Below, one piece after another: positions 17,665-27,738 of a stretch of DNA of 64,000 bases. The DNA lies in NCBI RefSeq assembly GCF_003610455.1, contig NZ_RAQK01000001.1, positions 124,001 through 188,000 on the forward strand. The letters run 5' to 3'. Numbering within the stretch: the stretch's first letter is position 1; each line of letters begins with the position of its first letter. The notes beneath the pieces were generated by a model. It was given only the letters and a program-made list of their open reading frames with translations. It was not told where the DNA came from and ran no database searches. Position numbers and translations under genes: made by a program. This stretch comes from Sulfitobacter guttiformis (lineage in GTDB: Bacteria > Pseudomonadota > Alphaproteobacteria > Rhodobacterales > Rhodobacteraceae).

Positions 17665-18137
17665 TGTCGTTGACGCATTTCGACGGAGACGGACATGCCC
17701 ATATGGTGGATGTCTCGGGCAAAGCGGTGACAGCGCGCATTGCGACCGCCGAGAACTTTATCCAGATGCAGCCCGAAACATTCGATATAATTACCCAAGG
17801 GCGCGCCAAGAAAGGCGATGTTCTGGGGGTTGCCCGCCTCGCTGGAATTATGGCCGCCAAGAAAACTTCCGATCTTATTCCGCTGTGCCACCCGCTGCCG
17901 ATCACATCGGTTTCGGTTGATCTGGTACCCGATGCCGCCCTGCCCGGCATACGCATCACGGCCACTGTCAAAACCACCGGTCAAACAGGTGTCGAGATGG
18001 AAGCGTTGACAGCTGCATCTATTGCCGCTCTGACAGTTTATGACATGAGCAAGGCCGTAGACAAAACCATGGAAATCGGCGGTTTACGCGTCACCCTTAA
18101 AGACGGCGGGAAATCAGGCCGACATACGCTACCATGA
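17664..18137 (+). CDS. moaC: Cyclic pyranopterin monophosphate synthase
   Basis: Acts with MoaA to make cyclic pyranopterin monophosphate, the first molybdenum cofactor intermediate. The 157-residue product has the MoaC signatures [26 protein letters not shown] and [15 protein letters not shown] near the C-terminus. The ATG at 17664 overlaps the trpC stop by one base and follows a good GGAGGT. moeA overlaps its stop by four bases, extending the trp operon into cofactor synthesis. Confidence 0.97.
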   Translation: MSLTHFDGDGHAHMVDVSGKAVTARIATAENFIQMQPETFDIITQGRAKKGDVLGVARLAGIMAAKKTSDLIPLCHPLPITSVSVDLVPDAALPGIRITATVKTTGQTGVEMEALTAASIAALTVYDMSKAVDKTMEIGGLRVTLKDGGKSGRHTLP

Positions 18138-19306
18138 TCACCGTTGAACAGGCTTTGGCAGAGTTGTTCGCACTGGTCACGCCCATGCAAATCGAGGAAA
18201 TACCCCTGCGCGCGGCGTCTGGCCGTGTGCTGGCCCGCGACGTTGTCGCACAGCGCAGCCAGCCTCCTTTTGCCGCCTCTTCCATGGACGGCTACGCGCT
18301 GCGCCGTGCCGAGGTGGAGCCGGACGCCATGTTCAAAGTGGTCGGCGAGGCTGCTGCAGGCCACCGCTATAACGGCACGCTGAGGGCGGGACAGGCAGTG
18401 CGGATCTTTACCGGTGCGCCGGTGCCTGACGGTGCTGATTTTGTAGTCATACAAGAAGACGTGACGCGTCGTGGCGATTTGATCACCCTCGGTCACCGGA
18501 TCGGGGAGAAGGACAACATCCGCCCCGCTGGCGGCGACTTTACTACCGGGCAGACTGTATCGGCTCCACTCAGGTTGCGCCCTGCCGATATTGCCTTGCT
18601 GGCCGCGATGAATGTGCCAATTGTACCAGTCTTTCGCAAACCCGTTGTCGCGATCATCGCCACCGGCGACGAACTCGTTCAACCGGGCGAAATGCCAGGA
18701 CCGGACCAGATCATCGCATCGAACACCTACGGCCTTGCCGCGCAACTCGACGCGCTAGGGGCCGATGCCCGTTTGATGCCCATTGCACGTGACACGACCG
18801 CTTCGCTCCTGCGCGCATTCGAACTGGCACAGGGCGCCGACATGATCATAACCATCGGTGGTGCGTCTGTCGGCGATCATGATCTGGTTGCTCCGGTCGC
18901 CGCGCAACTGGGCATGAGCCAGTCGTTTTACAAAGTCGCAATGCGCCCCGGAAAGCCGCTGATGGCAGGTAAGCTGGGCGGATCGATCATGGTCGGTTTA
19001 CCCGGCAATCCGGTATCCGCGCTGGTTTGTGGCGTGGTCTTCGTGGCGCCAATGCTGCGGGCCATGCTGGGATTGGGGCAAGCGGCCGCACCCCGCAGGT
19101 CAGTTCCGCTGGCCGTTGACATGCCCGCCAATGGCCCACGCGAGCATTATATGCGTGCGAGCCTTGTCCAAGGCCGCGTAATCCCCGCCACCCAACAAGA
19201 CAGCTCGCTGTTGACCGTATTGGCGGGCGCAAACGCCCTGCTGGTGCGCGCAGCGGATGAGCCGGCATTGAATGCCGGGTCAATGGTTGAGGTTATCGAC
19301 CTCTAA
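18134..19306 (+). CDS. moeA: Molybdopterin molybdenumtransferase
   Basis: Inserts molybdate into adenylylated molybdopterin. The 390-residue product shows [50 protein letters not shown] and the MoeA loop [10 protein letters not shown] with GLPGNPVS. It overlaps moaC by four bases and ends 65 bases before lexA, whose promoter starts right after its stop. Confidence 0.96.
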   Translation: MITVEQALAELFALVTPMQIEEIPLRAASGRVLARDVVAQRSQPPFAASSMDGYALRRAEVEPDAMFKVVGEAAAGHRYNGTLRAGQAVRIFTGAPVPDGADFVVIQEDVTRRGDLITLGHRIGEKDNIRPAGGDFTTGQTVSAPLRLRPADIALLAAMNVPIVPVFRKPVVAIIATGDELVQPGEMPGPDQIIASNTYGLAAQLDALGADARLMPIARDTTASLLRAFELAQGADMIITIGGASVGDHDLVAPVAAQLGMSQSFYKVAMRPGKPLMAGKLGGSIMVGLPGNPVSALVCGVVFVAPMLRAMLGLGQAAAPRRSVPLAVDMPANGPREHYMRASLVQGRVIPATQQDSSLLTVLAGANALLVRAADEPALNAGSMVEVIDL

Positions 19307-19311
19307 ACTCG

Positions 19312-19340
19312 TTGACACAAAACAAGAACGTCCCTAGAAC
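19312..19340 (+). promoter_or_regulatory. lexA promoter with overlapping SOS box
   Basis: TTGACA (19312-19317), a 17-base spacer and TAGAAC (19335-19340) form a good sigma-70 promoter. Across its spacer and -10 lies GAAC-N7-GAAC (19326-19329 and 19337-19340), the direct-repeat LexA operator of alphaproteobacteria. Bound LexA would cover the -10 element, giving autorepression. The arrangement is seen directly; its activity is inferred from the known family consensus. Confidence 0.88.
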
Positions 19341-19371
19341 AAAAAGAGACATAATAACCAGGGGATGTGCA

Positions 19372-20064
19372 GTGCTGACCAAAAAACAGCTTGATTTGTT
19401 AGCCTTTATTCACAAACGCGTTCAGCGTGACGGAGTACCGCCAAGCTTTGACGAAATGAAAGAAGCGCTTGATCTGCGGTCGAAATCGGGCATTCACCGC
19501 CTGATTACTGCTCTTGAGGAGCGCGGATTTATCCGCCGTCTGGCCCACCGCGCGCGCGCCATCGAGGTTGTAAAACTGCCCGACAGTATGACAGGTGCAG
19601 GTTTCCAGCCGCGCGTGATTAACGGTGACCGCCCCGATACGCCGCCGCCTGCCCGCGCCCTGCCCGTTAGCAGCGTCGAGGCAACCGAACTGGACGTGAT
19701 GGGCAAAATCGCCGCCGGTGTCCCGATCGAGGCGATAAACCAGCGCTCCTATGGTGTGACAGTTCCGAACGCGATGCTGTCAGGTGCCGGCGCGCATTAC
19801 GCCCTTGAGGTCAAAGGCGATTCGATGATCGAGGCCGGTATCAATGACGGTGATGTCGTAGTGATCCGTGAAACCGAAGTGGCCGAAAACGGCGATATCG
19901 TCGTTGCATTGGTCGAGGATCACGAGGCAACACTCAAACGGTTCAAGCGCAGCGGCTCTTCCATCGCGCTCGAGGCGGCGAACCCCGCGTATGAGACGCG
20001 TGTATACCCTGCGGATATGGTCAAGGTTCAAGGGCGTCTTGTTGGGCTGATCCGCTCCTACTGA
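19372..20064 (+). CDS. lexA: LexA repressor, SOS regulator
   Basis: Represses DNA damage genes and cleaves itself when RecA filaments form. The product is 230 residues. A winged helix-turn-helix covers about 1-65 ([16 protein letters not shown]; recognition region [16 protein letters not shown]). The cleavage site is A115-G116 in GKIAAGVPI, and the catalytic pair is S151 ([10 protein letters not shown]) and K189 (ATLKRF). I chose the GTG at 19372 because LexA proteins of this group begin at this point and the upstream frame crosses the promoter. It converges with comEC. Confidence 0.95.
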   Translation: MLTKKQLDLLAFIHKRVQRDGVPPSFDEMKEALDLRSKSGIHRLITALEERGFIRRLAHRARAIEVVKLPDSMTGAGFQPRVINGDRPDTPPPARALPVSSVEATELDVMGKIAAGVPIEAINQRSYGVTVPNAMLSGAGAHYALEVKGDSMIEAGINDGDVVVIRETEVAENGDIVVALVEDHEATLKRFKRSGSSIALEAANPAYETRVYPADMVKVQGRLVGLIRSY

Positions 20065-20073
20065 CGGGCTTGC

Positions 20074-22134
20074 TTAGTCTTTATTGCGCCGTGCATACCG
20101 CTCAGGTGTGCGCGGCGTTTTGCGTTCAGGCCAATAGGTCCACAACCGATCCCCCGAAGCAGTGCGTGCAGTCTGCGCCATTTCGAGCCCCTGCGCACCA
20201 AATCGGTAGGCCAGCGCGCCGGTCTGTTTGAGGCTGTCGGGATCATGCACCACACAGGGCAAATCCTGAGGATCGAATTTAACGGAACTTACTACAACTT
20301 GCCCCCTAACGCAGCCCTTGAACGCTTCGACGGCGCGCTTGCCCGACAGGTGCATGATAGCAGTGCTATTCGCATCCCAGCGCGCATTGGCAACACCCTG
20401 ATCACTGCCATCGCCATCATTTTCGAGCCAGTTGCGCGCCGCAAAGCCGGCGCCCCGCGCCTTGCTCAGTGCGCGTCCCTCCAGCGTCATGACCCCCACC
20501 AGCGTACCGGTATCAGAGATGAGAACGTCAGGCCGTTGCGTGCCTGACCAGATCAAAAATGACGCGGCAATTGCCACAAGCCCGCCCCAGCGCAGGCGCC
20601 CGCGCCACAGGATCAGCGTGAGGAATCCCAGCGCCAGGAGCGGCAAAACCGCCGCATCCGGCCCCACGACATAACTGCGCGATTGTGGCAGGGCAGTAAC
20701 GAAATGCGCCACCGCAAGGATCCACCACACGCCAAAGCTCATCAGCCAGAGGCCGACAATCTCAAGTCCGATAGGGGCCAGCACCACCGCGACCACGGCC
20801 GCGGGAATGACAAGCACCCCCATTAACGGCACGGAGACAAGGTTAGCCAGCAATCCATATTGGGCGATCGCGTTGAAATGCGCGGCGCCGATCGGCGCAG
20901 TGGCAATGCCCGCAACGGCAGAGGAAATCACAACCGCGCTCACCGGTTTGAGCCAGCCCGGACCCATCGAGATTTTTTCATCACGTATCCAGCCGAACAC
21001 TGCGACCAGAGCGGTCGTGGCAGCAAAGGACATCTGGAACCCCGGACCCATCAGGGCCTCGGGCCGCAGAACCAGCACAATTGTCGCTGCAATTGCAACG
21101 CCTCTCAAGCTGATCGCCCGACGCCCGATCATCAGCGCCACTAATGCCACCGCCACCATGATAAATGCCCGCTGGGTGGCAACATTTCCTCCCGACAGCG
21201 CCAGATACCCCGCCGCCGCGACAAGCGCACCGGCTGCCGCGATACTGCGCGCGGGCACGCGCAGGGCGAGAGGCGGCACAAGCGCAAGGGCGATGCGCAG
21301 CGCGGCAAATACCACACCCGACATCAAGCCCATATGCAGCCCCGATATGGCCAGCAGATGCGCCAGATTGCTGGCCCTGAGCGCGTCGAGGGCCTGCTGG
21401 CTGATGGCAGAGCGGTCGCCGGTGGTAATAGCGGCAGCAAAACCACCCACATCTCCTGCCAGCACTTCCTGAATGCGCGCAGAGGCGGCCATGCGAACCC
21501 GGAAAACACCCAAGCCACCCGCAGGCTCAGCGACGCCCATCAACGGTGTGCGGGCATATCCCACCGCCCCCAGACCGATAAACCAAGCGTGTCGCTGAAA
21601 ATCAAACCCGCCCGGTTCAACGGAGCCGGAAGGGGGCGATAAATGGCCGGTAATCATCACCCGCAGCCCCGGTTCGGGTGGAATATCACTGCTTCGGTCA
21701 CCAAGCAGGGACAGCCGCACACGAAGCGGGGTGCGCTCAGGCGAGACACGGTCGAGTACAACGTGGTCAAGCGTTAGACGCAGCGCATCCGAACCGGAGC
21801 GGTCAATGGCGACGACACGCCCCTCGACAGCGCCGTAGTAGCGAAAACCTAGGACAGGCCCTGCAACGGAATGCGCCCGTGCAGACGCCAGCAGCACACC
21901 TAGACAGACCAATAACCCCGCAACCGCAAGAGGGCGCGCAGGCTCTGGCAGACCGCGCGCGAAGGCAGCACAAAATAGCCCTGCAAGAGCGACCCGACCC
22001 AAATGGATCATCGATGGCTCGAACCCCAGTTGGAAATAGAGACCGACACCGACTGCCAGAAACACCGGCACCCAGCCAAACAGCGCCCCCCGCTGGGCGC
22101 GCATCATTTCGGCAAAGCTTTGCGCCACGCCCAT
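20074..22134 (-). CDS. comEC: ComEC/Rec2 family DNA uptake membrane protein
   Basis: A polytopic inner-membrane protein of 686 residues. ComEC forms the channel that carries single-stranded DNA across the inner membrane in natural transformation; in the related Rhodobacter capsulatus it is needed to receive GTA DNA. The N-terminal DUF4131 part (about 1-200) is followed by the competence domain with LAHLLAISGLHMGL near residue 250 and many membrane segments to about residue 540. The C-terminal part is short, and I do not see the full metallo-beta-lactamase HxHxDH set, which matches the shorter alphaproteobacterial form. Its stop lies nine bases from the lexA stop. Confidence 0.92.
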   Translation of the reverse strand: MGVAQSFAEMMRAQRGALFGWVPVFLAVGVGLYFQLGFEPSMIHLGRVALAGLFCAAFARGLPEPARPLAVAGLLVCLGVLLASARAHSVAGPVLGFRYYGAVEGRVVAIDRSGSDALRLTLDHVVLDRVSPERTPLRVRLSLLGDRSSDIPPEPGLRVMITGHLSPPSGSVEPGGFDFQRHAWFIGLGAVGYARTPLMGVAEPAGGLGVFRVRMAASARIQEVLAGDVGGFAAAITTGDRSAISQQALDALRASNLAHLLAISGLHMGLMSGVVFAALRIALALVPPLALRVPARSIAAAGALVAAAGYLALSGGNVATQRAFIMVAVALVALMIGRRAISLRGVAIAATIVLVLRPEALMGPGFQMSFAATTALVAVFGWIRDEKISMGPGWLKPVSAVVISSAVAGIATAPIGAAHFNAIAQYGLLANLVSVPLMGVLVIPAAVVAVVLAPIGLEIVGLWLMSFGVWWILAVAHFVTALPQSRSYVVGPDAAVLPLLALGFLTLILWRGRLRWGGLVAIAASFLIWSGTQRPDVLISDTGTLVGVMTLEGRALSKARGAGFAARNWLENDGDGSDQGVANARWDANSTAIMHLSGKRAVEAFKGCVRGQVVVSSVKFDPQDLPCVVHDPDSLKQTGALAYRFGAQGLEMAQTARTASGDRLWTYWPERKTPRTPERYARRNKD

Positions 22135-22261
22135 TGCTTGCCCCCGTTCGCTTCACTGGATACATGTTTCCAAACCTATCAGCGCCATGGTTACCAAATC
22201 GTAAACATGACCGCAGAGTTAATACTGCTACTGCCCCTGCCCACCCCCGAAAGGACCTCAT

Positions 22262-23662
22262 ATGTGCTCTGAAATCGTTACCCGCTTTGCTCCGTCACCC
22301 ACGGGTTTTCTGCACATCGGGGGCGCGCGCACCGCACTGTTCAACTGGCTTTATGCCCGCGGACGCGGCGGCAAATTTTTGTTGCGGATCGAAGATACAG
22401 ACCGCGCCCGCTACACCCCCGAGGCGACAGCAGCTATCTTGCAGGGGTTGGCGTGGCTTGGGCTTGATCACGATGGCGAGGTGGTAAGCCAGCATGAAAT
22501 GGCACCGCGTCACGCGGAAGTTGCACACGAATTGCTCGCAAAAGGTGCCGCGTTCAAGTGTTTCGCGACTCAGGATGAAATCGAGGCTTTCCGCGAGACT
22601 GCGCGCGCCGAAGGCAAAAGTACGCTCTACCGCTCGCCGTGGCGCAATGCGGATACTTCTACACATCCTGATGCGCCGTTTGTGATCCGCATCAAAGCAC
22701 CCGATGCGGGCAAGACAGTCATCCGCGACACTGTGCAGGGAGATGTGACCATTGATAACGCCCAGCTGGACGACATGATCCTGCTGCGCTCGGATGGCTC
22801 TCCGGTATATATGCTGGCTGTCGTCGTGGACGATCACGACATGGGCGTTACGCACGTAATCCGTGGTGATGACCACCTCAACAATGCGGCGCGGCAGATG
22901 ATGATCTATCACGGCATGGGTTGGAACGTGCCGGTTTGGTCGCACATCCCGCTTATCCACGGTGATGACGGCAAGAAATTAAGCAAACGTCACGGCGCAT
23001 TGGGCGCACAGGAATATCAGGCTATGGGCTATCCTGCGGCGGGCATGCGCAATTATCTGGCCCGCCTCGGATGGAGCCATGGTGACGACGAGTTTTTCAG
23101 TGATGAGCAGGCGAAAGAGTGGTTCGACATTGATGCAATCCGCAAAAGCCCTGCACAGTTTGACCTTAAAAAGCTGGAAAATATTTGCGGCCAACACATC
23201 GCAGTAGCAGATGATGCTGCACTGCGGCACGAAGTCGAAGGCTATCTGGCGGCAGCACGCCTCCCTGCCCTAAGCGACGCACAGTCATCAGGATTGGAGC
23301 GTGCGCTGTATTGCCTGAAGGAGAGAGCCAAGACATTACCGGAACTCGTTGAAAAGGGTCATTTTATCCTGACATCACGCCCTATTGAGTGCGACGAGAA
23401 AGCTGCAAAAAACCTTGATACGGTATCCCGTAGTATACTGGGAGAATTGACGCCGCACCTGCAAGATGCTAGCTGGGACAAAGAAACTCTCGAAGAGGTT
23501 TTGAACGGTTTTGCTGCCGCACGCGACACCAAGTTCGGCAAGCTGGCCGGACCACTGCGTGCAGCCCTTGCAGGGCGGGCCGTGACACCTTCGGTTTTCG
23601 ATATGATGCTGGTGCTGGGCCGCGACGAGACATTGGCCCGCCTGACAGATGCCGCAACCTGA
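22262..23662 (+). CDS. gltX: Glutamyl-tRNA synthetase
   Basis: Charges tRNA-Glu and, in bacteria without GlnRS, also tRNA-Gln for later amidation. The 466-residue class I synthetase has the HIGH-type motif in [18 protein letters not shown] at residues 11-28 and the KMSKS-type motif KKLSKRHG near residue 240. The anticodon-binding domain follows. The start ATG at 22262 comes after GAAAGGAC. It is divergent from comEC, with 127 bases between them. Confidence 0.97.
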   Translation: MCSEIVTRFAPSPTGFLHIGGARTALFNWLYARGRGGKFLLRIEDTDRARYTPEATAAILQGLAWLGLDHDGEVVSQHEMAPRHAEVAHELLAKGAAFKCFATQDEIEAFRETARAEGKSTLYRSPWRNADTSTHPDAPFVIRIKAPDAGKTVIRDTVQGDVTIDNAQLDDMILLRSDGSPVYMLAVVVDDHDMGVTHVIRGDDHLNNAARQMMIYHGMGWNVPVWSHIPLIHGDDGKKLSKRHGALGAQEYQAMGYPAAGMRNYLARLGWSHGDDEFFSDEQAKEWFDIDAIRKSPAQFDLKKLENICGQHIAVADDAALRHEVEGYLAAARLPALSDAQSSGLERALYCLKERAKTLPELVEKGHFILTSRPIECDEKAAKNLDTVSRSILGELTPHLQDASWDKETLEEVLNGFAAARDTKFGKLAGPLRAALAGRAVTPSVFDMMLVLGRDETLARLTDAAT

Positions 23663-23680
23663 GACAGAAATACATCTGTC
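23663..23680. repeat. Perfect inverted repeat between gltX and gltA
   Basis: GACAGA (23663-23668) and TCTGTC (23675-23680) with a six-base loop follow the gltX stop immediately. There is no T run, so it is unlikely to be a complete intrinsic terminator. It could be an operator for gltA, about 100 bases from its start, or a chance dyad. Confidence 0.4.
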
Positions 23681-23781
23681 ATTAGGATGTAGTGGATAAG
23701 AAATATAAGGATGCAACGGCCAGACCCGTCGCAGACCGGGCTGCCGACAGGCACCCACAGCCAACCTAGAAGGGGACAAGC

Positions 23782-25077
23782 ATGGCCGAGAGTACAAAAC
23801 ACGCGACGCTGACAATTGGAGATAAAACGGTAGAACTGCCGATTTTCACACCTACAGCCGGTCCTGACGTTATCGACATCCGCAAGCTTTATGCACAGGC
23901 AGGGGTCTTTACCTACGATCCCGGTTTCACGTCGACAGCATCTTGCGATAGCACGATCACCTTCATTGACGGTGATGAGGGGATTTTGACCCATCGTGGC
24001 TATGCCATTGGCGAGCTGGCGGAAAAATCCCACTATCTCGAAGTTTGCTATCTGCTGCTCAATGGTGAGCTCCCCTCACCCGCAGAGCTCGAAGATTTTG
24101 AAGCTCTGGTGACCAATCACACCATGATCCACGAGCAAATGCACAATTTCTTCCGTGGCTTCCGCCGCGATGCGCATCCGATGGCAACTATGGTGGGCGT
24201 GGTCGGTGCGATGTCCGCGTTTTATCATGACAGCACCGATATTGCTGACCCTTGGCAGCGCGAGGTCGCCTCGATCCGTCTGATCGCCAAGATGCCGACG
24301 ATTGCTGCGATGGCTTATAAATACAGCATCGGCCAGCCGTTCGTCTATCCGCGCAACGATCTGGATTACGCGTCCAACTTCCTGCGCATGTGTTTTTCTG
24401 TGCCAGCCGAGGATTACGTCGTCGATCCAATTCTGAGCCGCGCCATGGACCGGATTTTCACGCTACATGCCGATCACGAGCAGAACGCATCGACATCGAC
24501 AGTGCGGCTGGCGTCCTCCTCCGGCGCGAACCCGTTTGCCTGTATCGCGGCGGGTATTGCGTGTCTTTGGGGCCCTGCCCATGGCGGCGCAAATCAAGCG
24601 TGTCTCGAAATGCTCAAGGAAATCGGCACGCCGGACCGTATCCCTGAGTTTATTGCCCGCGCCAAGGACAAGAACGACCCCTTCCGCCTCATGGGCTTTG
24701 GCCACCGCGTCTATAAAAACTTTGATCCGCGCGCCACTGTTATGAAGCAATCCGCCGACGAGGTGCTTGAGCTTTTGGGTGTCGAGAACAACCCGATCTT
24801 GCAAGTCGCCAAAGAGCTGGAGAAACAGGCGCTGGAGGATCCGTACTTCGCGGACAAGAAGCTGTTCCCGAATGTCGACTTTTATTCCGGTATCATTCTG
24901 GAAGCGATGGGCTTCCCGACATCGATGTTCACGCCAATCTTTGCGCTGGCACGGACCGTTGGCTGGATTTCTCAGTGGAAAGAGCAGCTTAATGATCCAC
25001 AACTGAAAATTGGCCGTCCGCGTCAATTGTATCAGGGTGCGGATTTACGCGCCTATGTGGACATCGAAAAGCGCTAA
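23782..25077 (+). CDS. gltA: Citrate synthase (type II)
   Basis: Condenses acetyl-CoA and oxaloacetate to citrate, entry of the TCA cycle. The 431-residue product is of the NADH-sensitive Gram-negative length. Active-site regions are [24 protein letters not shown] and [14 protein letters not shown], carrying the catalytic histidines, and the closing region [13 protein letters not shown]. The start follows GAAGGGGACAAGC. A strong terminator lies 25 bases after the stop. Confidence 0.98.
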   Translation: MAESTKHATLTIGDKTVELPIFTPTAGPDVIDIRKLYAQAGVFTYDPGFTSTASCDSTITFIDGDEGILTHRGYAIGELAEKSHYLEVCYLLLNGELPSPAELEDFEALVTNHTMIHEQMHNFFRGFRRDAHPMATMVGVVGAMSAFYHDSTDIADPWQREVASIRLIAKMPTIAAMAYKYSIGQPFVYPRNDLDYASNFLRMCFSVPAEDYVVDPILSRAMDRIFTLHADHEQNASTSTVRLASSSGANPFACIAAGIACLWGPAHGGANQACLEMLKEIGTPDRIPEFIARAKDKNDPFRLMGFGHRVYKNFDPRATVMKQSADEVLELLGVENNPILQVAKELEKQALEDPYFADKKLFPNVDFYSGIILEAMGFPTSMFTPIFALARTVGWISQWKEQLNDPQLKIGRPRQLYQGADLRAYVDIEKR

Positions 25078-25101
25078 GCTTTTCGTTGCCGTTAATACCT
25101 C

Positions 25102-25134
25102 AAAAACCGGATGCGATGCGCTTCCGGTTTTTTT
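25102..25134 (+). terminator. Intrinsic terminator of gltA
   Basis: A 9-bp stem, AAAACCGGA (25103-25111) with TCCGGTTTT (25123-25131), has an 11-base loop and runs into seven consecutive T. It lies 25 bases after the gltA stop. Confidence 0.9.
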
Positions 25135-25472
25135 ATGCCCAGTAGTATTGCCCCAGTGTCCTAGGTGTAGTGCGCCGTGCATATCCGCGCGGCTGCGCAG
25201 ATTGCCGAGGGACACTGAAAGAGCGGCCTAGCCTCCGGGTGCGAACGAATCATTCATGTTTGCCTGCTGCTCCCTAAGCCGCCTACCGTATAATCACCAA
25301 AAATAGGCGGGATTATGCACAGCGGACTTGCCACAATCGAAACAGAAAAACTAAAAACTGGGCAAAATTATGGCATTGTTTCGGCAGGGGCCACAATGAT
25401 TAAGGCAAGCTTGACCGGTCCTGAAAACACTGCGTATCCATAATATAAGAACGTCATATAGAGGATATGGTT
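25135..25472. other. Intergenic region before the RTX gene
   Basis: No gene was found. The left half contains an 8-bp inverted repeat (25154-25161 with 25210-25217) around a GC-rich, self-complementary core. The right half is AT-rich and has a possible promoter for the RTX gene, TTGACC at 25411-25416 and TATCCA at 25435-25440 with an 18-base spacer. Confidence 0.4.
25154..25217. other. Possible folded RNA or dyad element
   Basis: CAGTGTCC (25154-25161) is perfectly complementary to GGACACTG (25210-25217). Inside the 48-base loop a second stem is possible, TGCGC (25171-25175) with GCGCA (about 25195-25199). The layout is that of a closed multi-part hairpin. No known RNA family is recognised. 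Confidence 0.3.
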
Positions 25473-26420
25473 ATGCTACTTTTACTTTCATTCGCACTGC
25501 CGCTAGCCATTCTGGGCTTTGGTTTAAACGGAGACGACGACGAAGAAGAAGTTGTTGAGCAGGAAGGCACCGAAGAAGGCGACCGTCTTGAGGGTACCGA
25601 AGGCAGCGACTTTATTGACGGTCTCGAAGGCGATGACGTAATGAATGGTCGCGCCGGAAATGACACAATCTTTGGCCGCGACGGTGACGACATTCTGCAA
25701 GGTGAAGATGGCGATGATATGCTGTGTTCCGGTGATGGCGATGACTTTGTCACAGGCAACGTCGGGCAGGACTTGATCGAAGGTCAGGGTGGCGACGACT
25801 TCGTCTCTGGCGATTACGGCTTCGATACTGTGAACGGTGACGAAGGAAATGATACTGTCGTTGGCGGCCGTGGCGGTGACATGGTTAACGGCGGCGAAGG
25901 CGATGATCTCGTATTTGGTGGTATCCTTGAGGGTCTGCCGTTGAACCTCGATCAGATGACTGCACTGCGTGATGGCGCGTCAATGTATGACGTTACAGAC
26001 GGCATCGATATGCGTGATGACAGTGTGGGTAACACGCTGAGCGGTGGCGCAGGCGATGATAACCTGATCCTCGGCTCGGGCGACATTGCAGACGGCAACG
26101 AGGGTGCGGATACGTTCCACATCATGTCGGAACAGAACGGCACGATGGCACCGACCATTGTAAACTTCGAACTGGATACTGATGCGCTGACCATCATCGT
26201 CGACGATGTGGACACAGATCTTGAAGTCTCTGTAACCGACGAAGCGGGCGACTCGGTTATCCGTCTCGGCGACAATGTTCTTGCACGGGTAACGGGCACC
26301 GCAGGGTCCATTACAGCGGCCGATGTTACGCTGATCTCGGAGGCTGAGGTTGAAACACTGTTCGATCCCAACCCCGTAGTTATCGCACCTGCAGTAGCAC
26401 CTGCTGCGACTGTCAGCTGA
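25473..26420 (+). CDS. Short RTX-type calcium-binding protein
   Basis: A 315-residue protein with an N-terminal hydrophobic segment (MLLLLSFALPLAILGFGL), an acidic stretch (GDDDEEEVVEQE) and then about ten glycine/aspartate-rich RTX nonapeptide repeats (residues 37-150, for example GNDTIFGRDGDD). These bind calcium in a beta-roll. The C-terminal part is acidic and has one more RTX-like stretch (LSGGAGDDNLILGSG). Short proteins of this kind recur in Roseobacter-group bacteria; the role is unknown. I preferred the second ATG (25473), eight bases after GAGG. No RTX protease or lipase domain is present. Confidence 0.82.
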   Translation: MLLLLSFALPLAILGFGLNGDDDEEEVVEQEGTEEGDRLEGTEGSDFIDGLEGDDVMNGRAGNDTIFGRDGDDILQGEDGDDMLCSGDGDDFVTGNVGQDLIEGQGGDDFVSGDYGFDTVNGDEGNDTVVGGRGGDMVNGGEGDDLVFGGILEGLPLNLDQMTALRDGASMYDVTDGIDMRDDSVGNTLSGGAGDDNLILGSGDIADGNEGADTFHIMSEQNGTMAPTIVNFELDTDALTIIVDDVDTDLEVSVTDEAGDSVIRLGDNVLARVTGTAGSITAADVTLISEAEVETLFDPNPVVIAPAVAPAATVS

Positions 26421-26496
26421 TCAAGATTGATCTGAGGGGTGGCACTTACCCTGCCCCTCACAAAATCTGAATGCTAACCCGAAAGGAGTTCCCCCC

Positions 26497-26805
26497 ATGC
26501 CCCTTACGACATTTCACGACCGGCGTTATCAGTGGTCCCAAGCGAAAAGTCTGATGCCTCCTCAGGCACAGTGCGAGCGAGGCCCCCAAGGTGCGCTGGT
26601 TCCTGACAGTGACGAGGAAATGGACCACATCGCAGTGGTCTACGACAAAGGCGAAACACCTCCGAAAATCACGATCAAACAGGTGTCAGGTTCGGTGCAT
26701 CAGGTATTTGCAGACGGTATTGCAGTTGCAATCGTTGCACGGGCGTCAGGCGATGCGCCCAACCCCTCTGATGTTTTGCTGGTCGAGCGCGGCGTTCATT
26801 CATAA
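26497..26805 (+). CDS. Small protein of unknown function
   Basis: A 102-residue protein that I do not recognise. It begins MPLTTFHDRRYQWSQAK, directly after an excellent AAGGAG. It has no signal peptide or membrane segment. The second half, with ITIKQVSGSVHQVFADG and AVAIVARASG, looks like a small beta-rich fold. It lies 76 bases after the RTX gene, on the same strand and before a strong terminator, so the two are probably cotranscribed and may work together. Confidence 0.7.
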   Translation: MPLTTFHDRRYQWSQAKSLMPPQAQCERGPQGALVPDSDEEMDHIAVVYDKGETPPKITIKQVSGSVHQVFADGIAVAIVARASGDAPNPSDVLLVERGVHS

Positions 26806-26839
26806 CATCTGCGTTCTATATTCGCTAACTATATTCGCT

Positions 26840-26878
26840 AAAAAAGGCCGCTGCATCATTGGTGCAGCGGCCTTTTTT
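26840..26878. terminator. Bidirectional intrinsic terminator
   Basis: A long stem with A run before and T run after: AAAAAAGGCCGCTGCA (26840-26855) pairs with TGCAGCGGCCTTTTTT (26863-26878) around a seven-base loop. It lies between the end of the small plus-strand gene and the end of the minus-strand paaG-like gene, and can serve both. Confidence 0.93.
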
Positions 26879-26889
26879 ATGTAGTAAGA

Positions 26890-27666
26890 TTAGCGTCCTT
26901 CAAAAGAGGCGGGCCGTTTCTCCATAAAGGCCAGCACCCCTTCCTTGAAATCACGCGAATTTCCACATTTCCCCTGTTCTTGCGCTTCGAGGGTCAGCTG
27001 GTCCTCAAAATCATTGTTCCAGCTTTCGCGGAGCACTGTTTTCACAGCAGCATAAGCAGCAGTTGGGCCTGCAGCCAGATGCGCGGCCTTAGCGCGCCAA
27101 TGTGCGTTAAATTTGTGATCTTCCACTGCTTCCCAGATCATACCCCAGTCGTCAGCCTGCCGAGCACTGATTTTATCTGCAAACAGCGCTGCCCCCATCG
27201 CCTTTGCCATGCCCATCTGGCGCGGCATGCTATATGTTCCACCCGCGTCCGGGATCAGGCCGATGCGGGTAAAGGCCTGTAAGAAATACGCACTCTGAGT
27301 TGCAAAAACCACATCCGTGGCCAACGCCAGATTGGCCCCTGCCCCCGCCGCCGCACCATTGACCGCTGCGATTGTGGGCACCGGACAGCCCGAAATTGCG
27401 CGCAACATCGGTGCGTATTCATCACGAAGTGTGCGCTCCAAATCGATCGATCCACTTGCCGCTGCATCACCTAGATCCTGACCTGAGCAAAACGCCTTGC
27501 CTGCGCCCGTGATCACGACCACCCGCGCCTCACGGCCACCCTGCTTGAAAGCATGCTCTATCTCGGCGCGCATCTGTGTGGTTAACGCGTTATACTTGTC
27601 TGCGCGATCCATAGTGATGACAGCCATGCCATCATTCAACTCGTAGGTAATTGTCTGGTAGTCCAT
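26890..27666 (-). CDS. paaG: Enoyl-CoA hydratase/isomerase, PaaG-like
   Basis: A crotonase-family protein of 258 residues. The best match by memory is PaaG, the isomerase that converts the ring epoxide of phenylacetyl-CoA to an oxepin. Supporting phrases are CSGQDLGD, NGAAAGAGANLALATD (oxyanion hole) and RIGLIPDAGGTYSMPRQMG, with the catalytic aspartate in IPDAGG. Other paa genes are not in the window, so a more general enoyl-CoA hydratase role is possible. It lies 72 bases downstream of ccmH on the same strand. Confidence 0.8.
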   Translation of the reverse strand: MDYQTITYELNDGMAVITMDRADKYNALTTQMRAEIEHAFKQGGREARVVVITGAGKAFCSGQDLGDAAASGSIDLERTLRDEYAPMLRAISGCPVPTIAAVNGAAAGAGANLALATDVVFATQSAYFLQAFTRIGLIPDAGGTYSMPRQMGMAKAMGAALFADKISARQADDWGMIWEAVEDHKFNAHWRAKAAHLAAGPTAAYAAVKTVLRESWNNDFEDQLTLEAQEQGKCGNSRDFKEGVLAFMEKRPASFEGR

Positions 27667-27738
27667 AGCGCCCTCGCTGGTTTCGACGTTTGCGCCGACA
27701 CTATCACAAGTGCCCGGACCTTCCAGCGCAACGGGGCG

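Noticed and set aside
20807..21472. Plus-strand open frame of 221 codons
   Set aside because: Antisense to comEC; alanine/threonine-rich product without motifs, explained by codon bias of the real gene.
25560..26060. Regular GGTGATGGCGATGA-like DNA repeats
   Set aside because: They encode RTX calcium-binding nonapeptides in frame; they are not a CRISPR array or a tandem DNA element.
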